Source: Salinimicrobium profundisediminis
Lineage (GTDB): Bacteria > Bacteroidota > Bacteroidia > Flavobacteriales > Flavobacteriaceae
Length of the DNA: 64,000 nucleotides
Direction: 5' to 3'
Assembly: GCF_026241755.1 (NCBI RefSeq)
Contig: NZ_JAPJDA010000006.1
Location: 8,454 to 72,453 of the forward strand
Made by a program: the position numbers and the translations under genes
Notes under the pieces: generated by a model
Seen by the model: only the letters and a program-made list of their open reading frames with translations
The model's database searches: none
What the model was told of the DNA's origin: nothing
Part shown: positions 58,049-64,000 of the stretch, piece by piece
Position numbering within the stretch: position 1 is the stretch's first letter
Layout of the letters: each line of letters opens with the position of its first letter

Positions 58049-58777
58049 TTATTTTCTTCCAACTACTATGGAGGAGAGCCCAACCCTGTTTTTTACTATT
58101 TTGTCCAGCATTTTCCAGGCAGGCACAAGTTTTTCATATAATTTCATTTGGCTGGAGGGGATGCTTTTATTTTTTAATATGCTGCCACTGAAATACCATC
58201 CTACGATTCCCATAACATTGAAATACTGTTTGTGTAAAATTTCAAAGTTATTTTCAAGGAATAACTCTGATAGGTTTTCCAATGTATACCTTCTGTAATG
58301 ACCCAATTCTTTATCAAACTTATTATATAATTTCTGGTAAGAAGGCACAAGAATAATTAAATGACCATTCTTGTTCAGTAGTTTTTTACAATTCCCAATC
58401 GCGAGATGGTCATTTTCAATATGTTCAATCACATTGAGGGAAAAAACGGTATCAAATTTTCCCAGATACTCCTTATACACGTAGTCAAACTCCGGATGAA
58501 CCAGATCCACCTGATCTATCCCTAACAAATTAATTTTTGAATTGAATTGGACCTCAAGCAACTCACAATATTCTTTCCGTAGATCAGTGAGCATTATTTC
58601 TCGCTCAGTCTGTAGGAAAAAATTAGAAATGTTTCCCAATCCACTTCCTATTTCCAGGATTTTTCCTTTGGTAAAAGGGAGAATGGTTTGAAACATCCAA
58701 TTGTTAAACCCGTTAGCCTCACTAATGATTTGTAAGGTATCTTTACCTGTTTTATCTGTAATAGACTCTTCCATCAC
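58049..58777 (-). CDS. Class I SAM-dependent methyltransferase
   Basis: 242 residues. Motif I KILEIGSGLGNISNFFLQTE, post-motif EIMLTDLRKEYCELLEVQF, motif II-like FDTVFSLNVIEHIENDHLAI and CKKLLNKNGHLIILVPSYQK match Methyltransf_11/12-type enzymes of O-antigen loci. Followed by a 10-bp gap to the GT-C gene and overlapping the GT2 gene upstream by four bases (ATGA), so it is in one operon with both. In many genomes this GT2-methyltransferase-GT-C trio is conserved in polyprenyl-linked sugar transfer. Confidence 0.9.
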   Translation of the reverse strand: MMEESITDKTGKDTLQIISEANGFNNWMFQTILPFTKGKILEIGSGLGNISNFFLQTEREIMLTDLRKEYCELLEVQFNSKINLLGIDQVDLVHPEFDYVYKEYLGKFDTVFSLNVIEHIENDHLAIGNCKKLLNKNGHLIILVPSYQKLYNKFDKELGHYRRYTLENLSELFLENNFEILHKQYFNVMGIVGWYFSGSILKNKSIPSSQMKLYEKLVPAWKMLDKIVKNRVGLSSIVVGRK

Positions 58778-59487
58778 CGAAATATGTTATATCGAAATAC
58801 ACAATAAATCGCCTTCATCCCATCTTTCCAGTTAATCTTTTTGCCTTCTTCATAGGTGCGACCATAATATGAGATTCCGACTTCATAGATCCTGATTTTT
58901 GGTATTCTGCATATCTTTGCAGTCACTTCAGGTTCAAAACCAAATCTTTTTTCTTTCAACACTAAACTTTTAAGAATATCTGATTTGAAAAGTTTGTAAC
59001 AAGTTTCCATGTCAGTAAGGTTGAGATTGGTGAAAGCATTATTAAGGTTTGTAAGGAATTTATTTCCTATAGTATGCCAGAAGAATAAGACCCTGTGAGC
59101 ATTTCCGCCCATAAATCTGGAGCCGTAGACGACATCTGCTCTTCCGGTCATAATTGGCTTCAATAAATGATTATATTCATTTGGATCATATTCTAGATCT
59201 GCATCCTGTATGACTATGAGGTCTCCCGTAGCTAATTCAATAGCTTTGTGTAAAGCTGCCCCTTTCCCCTGGTTGGATTCCTGATGGTGCAAGGTTACAG
59301 GAAGATCGGGATTGGACCTCGTAAAATTTTCAATCAGGTTTTTTGTGTTATCTGTAGAGGCGTCATTTACGACAACTACTTCTTTTTCTAAAGGGTAATG
59401 GAGTTCAAGATCTGCGAGTACTTCTAAAAGTGAGATGATACTTTCCTCTTCATTATATGCTGCAATAAGAATAGATAATTTCTTCAA
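58774..59487 (-). CDS. Glycosyltransferase family 2 (polyprenyl-phosphate sugar synthase-like)
   Basis: 237 residues. GT-A fold: LSILIAAYNEEESIISLLEV, EVVVVNDASTDNTKNLIENF, NQGKGAALHKAIELATGDLI and VIQDADLEYDPNEYNHLLKP (DAD motif), then ADVVYGSRFMGGNAHRVLFF. This pattern is that of DPM1/dolichyl-phosphate-mannose-synthase-like enzymes that charge a polyprenyl carrier. No C-terminal membrane helices of the GtrB type are seen. First gene of the GT2-methyltransferase-GT-C operon; its promoter region is shared divergently with the second pyruvyl transferase gene. Confidence 0.93.
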   Translation of the reverse strand: MKKLSILIAAYNEEESIISLLEVLADLELHYPLEKEVVVVNDASTDNTKNLIENFTRSNPDLPVTLHHQESNQGKGAALHKAIELATGDLIVIQDADLEYDPNEYNHLLKPIMTGRADVVYGSRFMGGNAHRVLFFWHTIGNKFLTNLNNAFTNLNLTDMETCYKLFKSDILKSLVLKEKRFGFEPEVTAKICRIPKIRIYEVGISYYGRTYEEGKKINWKDGMKAIYCVFRYNIFR

Positions 59488-59683
59488 GTGAATACCTGTT
59501 TAAGAAGCAAATATATCTTTTTAGCTCAGAATGTAACTTCCTTGGGACGGTAAAGTCGTTCAAAAGAACTATCCCATTCTAATTTTAATTATGTTTTCTG
59601 CGAGATTCTTCTCAATAGTCCCTTTATTCTTCTATTTTCGTATTCATTCTTGATATTAAAAAGGTACCACGACTTTAAGGGAC

Positions 59684-60505
59684 ATGGCAAAAAAAGAAGA
59701 AGCAATACCACTTTTCTATTGGAGTGAAATTAAATTTTCTTTTAAACAAAAAGAAAATTATGGTGATCTACTTTCAAAATACCTGGTTGAAAAACTTTCG
59801 GGGCGGTCTGTAAAATGGGTCCATCCTAAAAAACAGCCGTGGTATAGATTTAACAGGAAAAATTTCCTGGCGGTTGGAAGTATTCTTCATCATGCTACAA
59901 AAAATAGTGTGGTATGGGGGAGTGGGATCATAGATAGGAAGCAAATGATCCCACCTGCTAATTTTCTGGCAGTACGCGGTCCACAAACCAGGAAGGCTGT
60001 TCTCAAAGCCGGTTATGGATGCCCTGCGATATACGGAGATCCTGCACTTTTACTGCCAAGATTCTTCCAGCCTGAGGTGGAGAAGAAATATGAACTGGGA
60101 ATTATTCCACATTATCATGATTTTAAACAGGTGGAGCAGGAGTACCGGGACTCTCCCGGAGTCCTTGTGATAGATTTGATGACCATGGATGTGGAAGAAG
60201 TAACCTGGCAAATTCTTCAGTGTGAAAAAACCATATCTTCCTCCCTTCATGGCTTAATTGTTTCACATGCCTATAAAATACCTTCTGTTTGGGTGGAATT
60301 TTCGAACAAGTTGTTTGGAGATGGTGTAAAATTTCAGGATTATTTTGAATCAGTGGGGTTAATTGTTTATCAGCCGTTATTTTTTCAGGAAAAGAGGGAT
60401 TGGCAGGAGCTTGAGCAAATTATAGAACAATATCCAGCCTTGCCTGGAAGGGACACAATTGACGGCTTATGTAATACCTTAATAGCCAGTTGTCCATTTA
60501 TATAA
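59684..60505 (+). CDS. Polysaccharide pyruvyl transferase (copy 2)
   Basis: 273 residues. Highly similar to copy 1 at 47972-48811 throughout (IPLFYWSEIKFSFKQKENYG, KNFLAVGSILHHATKNSVVW, AVRGPQTRKAVLKAGYGCPA, GIIPHYHDF, SSSLHGLIVSHAYKIPSVWV). The two copies bracket the minus-strand glycan block. Position upstream of the ABC exporter genes suggests that it acts on the exported glycan. The two copies differ mostly in the C-terminal ~40 residues, which may reflect different acceptor sugars. Confidence 0.92.
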   Translation: MAKKEEAIPLFYWSEIKFSFKQKENYGDLLSKYLVEKLSGRSVKWVHPKKQPWYRFNRKNFLAVGSILHHATKNSVVWGSGIIDRKQMIPPANFLAVRGPQTRKAVLKAGYGCPAIYGDPALLLPRFFQPEVEKKYELGIIPHYHDFKQVEQEYRDSPGVLVIDLMTMDVEEVTWQILQCEKTISSSLHGLIVSHAYKIPSVWVEFSNKLFGDGVKFQDYFESVGLIVYQPLFFQEKRDWQELEQIIEQYPALPGRDTIDGLCNTLIASCPFI

Positions 60506-60805
60506 TGAAATCCTTACTGTTCTAATATAATTATTCTTTGAAAGAGGTAAAAATATCTCCCGCTGGAGGGAGCTCAAAGATAACATTTATAAGAGCCTGA
60601 TGTTTTTAAACAAATAAAGAAATTTAAAATTTTAGAAATATAGCAAGATTTATATTGAGAAGCTATCTTTTCAATTGCTGAAATTATAAGCTCATAAAAG
60701 AACAAGATAAATGCAGACATTTGCAATACCTTTATCTCATTATTTCAGGTAGTAGTTGATATTTTGGGCTTTACTGGACAATAAATTTTTGATTCCAATA
60801 TTAGA
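60506..60805. other. 300-bp AT-rich gap with one hairpin
   Basis: No gene seen. Contains CTCCCGCTGGAGGGAGCTC (60557-60575), which on the minus strand resembles the GCTCC hairpins at 13793-13858 with the same AT-rich flank (ATATTTTTA). The remainder is AT-rich and probably holds the promoter of the ABC permease gene; TAAATTTTTG near 60781 is a poor match to TAnnTTTG. Confidence 0.6.
60557..60575. repeat. GCTCC-type hairpin, third copy (opposite strand)
   Basis: Minus strand reads GAGCTCCCTCCAGCGGGAG followed by ATATTTTTA, like the copy at 13846-13858 with flank GTCATATTTTTA. Confidence 0.55.
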
Positions 60806-61672
60806 ATGTTGAAGAAAAGAAATAACAACGATTGGATTTATGAAATATCCCCTAAACGAAAGTTGATCGAATTTAATTTTAGGGAGATCTGGCAATACCG
60901 GGATTTGCTTGTTTTGTTCGTGAAACGGGATATCGTTACGGTTTATAAACAGACTATTTTGGGGCCTTTATGGTATTTTATTCAACCTCTTTTTACCGCT
61001 GTAATCTTTACCCTGATTTTTAATAACATTGCTGACATTCCTACTGGGAATGTACCTCCATTTTTGTTTAATCTGGCGGGAATTACTGCCTGGAATTACT
61101 TTAATGAGAGTTTTACTAAGACGTCCAATACTTTCACCGCTAATGCCGGAATTTTTGGGAAAGTTTATTTTCCACGTGTAATTATGCCCTTAAAAACAGT
61201 TATAGCCGGACTTTTCAAATTTGGAATTCAGTTGATGATCTTAATTGTCTTTTACTTTTATTTCTTGATTAGGGGCTTTGAATTAAGTCCTAACGCTAAT
61301 CTTTTATTATTTCCTGTTTATGTTTTAATGATGGCATTACTAGGCCTCGGTGCGGGAATGATCATTTCAGCTCTTACCACGAAATACCGGGATCTAACCG
61401 TTATGGTGGGTTTTGCCACCTCATTATTGATGTATATCTCAGCGGTACCTTATCCGTTGAGTGAAGTTTCACATAAAGTACCGTCTCTGGCCTGGGTGGT
61501 ACAATATAATCCTTTAGCCCAAATTATAGAAGGATTTAGATATATGGTCTTAGATTTGGGGGTATTTAGTTGGAGTGGGTTTTTTTATACACTTGGTGTT
61601 TCGGTTGTTCTTTTCCTTTTAGGACTGGTTGTCTTTAATCGTACCGAAAAGAATTTTATTGATACAGTATAA
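60806..61672 (+). CDS. ABC-2 type polysaccharide export permease (Wzm-like)
   Basis: 288 residues. N-terminal amphipathic IEFNFREIWQYRDLLVLFVK then RDIVTVYKQTILGPLWYFIQ, the standard start of Wzm/TagG-like permeases, followed by six membrane segments (for example LFTAVIFTLIFNNIADIP, LFPVYVLMMALLGLGAGMII, FFYTLGVSVVLFLLGLVVF). Exports an undecaprenyl-linked polysaccharide across the inner membrane with the ATPase encoded 206 bp downstream. Confidence 0.94.
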   Translation: MLKKRNNNDWIYEISPKRKLIEFNFREIWQYRDLLVLFVKRDIVTVYKQTILGPLWYFIQPLFTAVIFTLIFNNIADIPTGNVPPFLFNLAGITAWNYFNESFTKTSNTFTANAGIFGKVYFPRVIMPLKTVIAGLFKFGIQLMILIVFYFYFLIRGFELSPNANLLLFPVYVLMMALLGLGAGMIISALTTKYRDLTVMVGFATSLLMYISAVPYPLSEVSHKVPSLAWVVQYNPLAQIIEGFRYMVLDLGVFSWSGFFYTLGVSVVLFLLGLVVFNRTEKNFIDTV

Positions 61673-61878
61673 TTTGTTGATATTCAATTGTCTGTTGTAT
61701 TAGATTTGGAATAAATTGATGAATAATTCATAATCTGAAATTCAGAGGGAATTGTGTTCTTGTCTGAAATAATTTTCCGACTTGGAATTGGAATAAAGGG
61801 AAACCCTGAAAAATTTCTTATTTTCCCCCGGGAAATAAATAACCATAAGTAATTTTCTTTTAAACTTACCTATTAAAG

Positions 61879-63156
61879 ATGAGTGCCATCCTTAAAGCCG
61901 AAAACATTTCGAAACAATACCGCCTCGGAAAGGTGGGGACGGGGACTTTAGGCGATGATATAAAACGATGGTGGTATGGTTTAAGAGGTAAAGAAGATCC
62001 TTTTTTGAAAGTGGGCGGCGTAAACGATCGAAAGGCCAAAGCAACCGAAGATTACATTTGGGCGCTTCGGGATATTAATTTTGAAGTAAAACAAGGGGAA
62101 GTACTGGGGATTATTGGTAAGAACGGTGCAGGAAAATCTACTTTGCTCAAACTACTTTCCCGGGTAACCGCCCCAACTACGGGCAGTATTAAAGCAAAGG
62201 GTAGAATTGCTTCTTTACTGGAAATAGGAACCGGTTTTCATCCCGAACTTACAGGTAGGGAAAATATTTTTATGAATGGTGCAGTTTTGGGAATGACAAA
62301 AACTGAAATTAAAGCTAAGCTCGATGAGATCATAGCTTTTTCAGGCTGTGAAATGTACATCGATACCCCAGTAAAGCGCTATAGCAGTGGAATGACAGTG
62401 CGGCTGGGTTTTGCCGTGGCCGCACATCTGGAACCGGAAATTCTGGTGGTAGATGAGGTGCTTGCTGTGGGGGACGCAGAATTTCAGAAAAAGGCTATTG
62501 GCAAGATGCAAGATCTTTCTACAGGGGAAGGGAGAACAGTTTTATTTGTAAGCCATAATATGGCGAGCATAAAAACTCTTTGTCAAAGAGGTCTTGTTCT
62601 TGACAAAGGAATGATAGATTTTTCTGGAGAAGCAATAGAGAGTGTGGATCATTATTTGTTAAATACGAAAGCTATTCCAAAAAGAGAAAATACTATAAGC
62701 GAGGATCATAGAAGACAGAAAACTTCAAAAGAATTTCAAATTGTGAAAGTTCGATCTTTAAATGAAAATCTTCAACAGGATATTCCTATTATATTTCATA
62801 TTCTCATAAAGAAAAATTCATCCCTTGCTGTACCCATTAGTATTACTGGTACTATTGTAAACCAAAGCGGTTTCGGGATTGGGTCGTTTTTTTCAGATTC
62901 AATAGTTGTAAACAATGAGGAACAATGGGTAGATTTAAAGATTCCAAATCATAATTTATCTCCCGGAGAATATTATTTGAACTTTTCAGTAGCTAATGGC
63001 AGTTTGAAAGAGTCGAATTTTATCATTTTTGATCAGGCATTTGAATCTATTGGCTTTGATGTTCTACAAGAGAAAAATTCAGGGATTTTTATTAGGTGGA
63101 ATAAGGGATGGGGTGATATCCACTTTGATTCTAAATTAGGTAAGTATGAGATTTAA
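61879..63156 (+). CDS. ABC polysaccharide export ATPase with C-terminal carbohydrate-recognition domain (Wzt-like)
   Basis: 425 residues. The ATPase domain covers about 1-255 (Walker A GIIGKNGAGKSTLLKLLSRV, ENIFMNGAVLGMTK, signature RYSSGMTVRLGFAVAAHLEP, Walker B ILVVDEVLAVGDAEFQKKA, H-loop LFVSHNM). After GLVLDKGMIDFSGEAIESVD comes a ~165-residue beta-sandwich (FQIVKVRSLNENLQQDIPII, LSPGEYYLNFSVANG) typical of Wzt_C, which recognises a terminal cap such as a methyl or other group on the finished O-antigen. This supports a role for the methyltransferases in the locus as capping enzymes. An N-terminal insert (WWYGLRGKEDPFLKVGG) is common in Bacteroidetes. Overlaps the FkbM gene by 11 nt. Confidence 0.94.
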   Translation: MSAILKAENISKQYRLGKVGTGTLGDDIKRWWYGLRGKEDPFLKVGGVNDRKAKATEDYIWALRDINFEVKQGEVLGIIGKNGAGKSTLLKLLSRVTAPTTGSIKAKGRIASLLEIGTGFHPELTGRENIFMNGAVLGMTKTEIKAKLDEIIAFSGCEMYIDTPVKRYSSGMTVRLGFAVAAHLEPEILVVDEVLAVGDAEFQKKAIGKMQDLSTGEGRTVLFVSHNMASIKTLCQRGLVLDKGMIDFSGEAIESVDHYLLNTKAIPKRENTISEDHRRQKTSKEFQIVKVRSLNENLQQDIPIIFHILIKKNSSLAVPISITGTIVNQSGFGIGSFFSDSIVVNNEEQWVDLKIPNHNLSPGEYYLNFSVANGSLKESNFIIFDQAFESIGFDVLQEKNSGIFIRWNKGWGDIHFDSKLGKYEI

Positions 63157-63943
63157 AGAGTTGATTATTAAATTAAATAAATTTCTTAGGAGGAAAATTT
63201 ATCCCAATCCATCCAGGGATGATATATTACAGTTGATATCCATTTTGAAGCCTTTAAAGACTGATAAAAAATTAATCCGTCTTGGAGGAGAAAGTGATGG
63301 AGGATATCTGGTTCCAGATGACCTTAAAGGAATAAAGGCTTGTTTTTCACCCGGCGTAGGTAACCTAAGCGATTTTGAGCTGGACTGTGCGGAAGTTGGC
63401 ATGAAAATATTTATGGCTGATGCCTCTGTATATGGTCCGGCAATTCAAGACAGTAGATTCCATTTTACCAAAAAATTCCTTGGAAATAAAACCAGGGGAA
63501 AATATGTTACATTGGATAAATGGGTCAAAGATTCAAAAATGGCAAATTCCGATGATCTTTTACTCCAAATGGACATTGAAGGGCATGAATTTGTAGTACT
63601 AAACTCAACTTCAGAAAAGGTCCTCGAAAAATTTAGAATAATTGTAATTGAATTTCACGGTCTCCATTTTTTATCAGATCCAATATACTACTATGAAGCC
63701 ACAAAAGCTTTTAAGAAGCTGCTTAAAAATCATTTCTGCGTACATATTCATCCCAATAACTGCTGTGGAATAAGAACTGTCCACGAGGTTGAGGTACCTG
63801 TAGTAGCTGAATTTACCTTTATAAGAAAAAATAGAATCAAAACGTTTGGGAAAGTGGAGAGTTTCCCTCACCCTCTGGACAGGGATAATGTCACGAACTC
63901 CAGTCTGGTTCTTCCGGAAGTATGGTATAGTGGGAATGAATAA
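63146..63943 (+). CDS. FkbM family methyltransferase
   Basis: 265 residues. FkbM pattern: LIRLGGESDGGYLVPDDLKG, CFSPGVGNLSDFELDCAEVG then MKIFMADAS for the SAM-binding region, LLQMDIEGHEFVVLNSTSEK (the conserved D-x-E-G-x-E) and IIVIEFHGLHFLS. Probably O-methylates a sugar of the exported glycan, possibly the terminal residue sensed by the Wzt C-terminal domain, since the two genes overlap by 11 nt; that link is inference. Confidence 0.9.
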   Translation: MRFKELIIKLNKFLRRKIYPNPSRDDILQLISILKPLKTDKKLIRLGGESDGGYLVPDDLKGIKACFSPGVGNLSDFELDCAEVGMKIFMADASVYGPAIQDSRFHFTKKFLGNKTRGKYVTLDKWVKDSKMANSDDLLLQMDIEGHEFVVLNSTSEKVLEKFRIIVIEFHGLHFLSDPIYYYEATKAFKKLLKNHFCVHIHPNNCCGIRTVHEVEVPVVAEFTFIRKNRIKTFGKVESFPHPLDRDNVTNSSLVLPEVWYSGNE

Positions 63944-63964
63944 TTTTTTTATCCAAGTGAAAAA

Positions 63965-64000
63965 ATGAGAAATCCATGTCTTCTTAGCATTATCACAGTT
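63965..64000 (+). CDS. Start of a glycosyltransferase family 2 gene (truncated by window end)
   Basis: Twelve codons from ATG 63965 read MRNPCLLSIITV, which matches the standard N-terminal strand of GT2 enzymes (LSIITVNYN-like). It begins 21 nt after the FkbM stop, in operon orientation. The rest lies outside the window. Confidence 0.65.
   Translation, partial: MRNPCLLSIITV

Overview
The window reads as a chromosomal segment of a marine- or soil-type Flavobacteriaceae bacterium (Gramella/Salegentibacter-like by feel; the genus is inference). The support is a complete SusC/SusD pair, DUF2911, DUF4199, DUF6520 and DUF7793 family proteins, a Bacteroidetes-type SecA with no C-terminal zinc motif, TAnnTTTG promoter elements, weak Shine-Dalgarno signals with several TTG/GTG starts, and moderate-to-low GC. 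No tRNA, rRNA or CRISPR array was found.

Layout. 1-811: a degenerate tandem array built from a palindrome and heptanucleotide repeats. 0.9-3.4 kb: an ECF sigma factor, a membrane protein likely to act as its anti-sigma partner, and an exported beta-helical/coiled-coil protein. 3.4-15 kb: housekeeping and small genes (M23 peptidase, DUF2911, a VIT1/CCC1 metal transporter with a P19-like partner, secA, cobalamin adenosyltransferase, two tiny membrane proteins, a MacB/LolD-type ATPase, and an O-methyltransferase carrying an in-frame repeat insertion). 15.2-19.1 kb: a 940-residue TOTE-type primase-helicase, probably a defence protein, followed by a RAYT transposase embedded in its REP-like hairpins. 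19-21 kb: an ABC-F ATPase.

21.2-37.4 kb: a surface-polysaccharide locus. It has a Wza-like exporter lipoprotein, a Wzc-like tyrosine autokinase with a Tyr-Gly repeat tail, gmd and fcl (GDP-L-fucose), an asparagine synthase, a nonulosonic (sialic-type) acid set neuA/neuC/neuB, and a large fusion of an alpha-oxoamine synthase with a GNAT acyltransferase. Two S23 four-helix-bundle genes and a free-standing polyvalent-type kinase sit among these genes. 37.6-46.7 kb: a STAS-like DUF7793 protein and a PAS-AraC regulator, a small secreted DUF6520 protein, and a convergent susC-susD-M16 peptidase operon; I read this as a peptide-uptake or peptide-processing locus. 46.7-47.4 kb has no clear gene but holds a structured inverted repeat.

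47.4-64 kb: an O-antigen/LPS-type cluster exported by an ABC transporter (Wzm and Wzt with a C-terminal sugar-recognition domain). It includes two paralogous polysaccharide pyruvyl transferases, a methyltransferase broken by one extra T in a T7 run, GT4, GT2 and GT-C glycosyltransferases, an MBOAT/SGNH O-acylation pair, a polysaccharide deacetylase overlapping a sugar formyltransferase, and FkbM. It runs off the window edge into a GT2 gene.

A striking window-wide feature is short-repeat DNA: ten copies of the palindrome AAAAATGNCATTTTT (with a shared CACCTCTT-like 3' flank at most sites), heptanucleotide-period tracts in many intergenic gaps, GCTCC and CCGTTTTTGG hairpins, a MITE-like inverted repeat, and the REP elements around the RAYT. 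Some of these lie inside genes. All functional statements come from motif recognition by eye; no database search was run.
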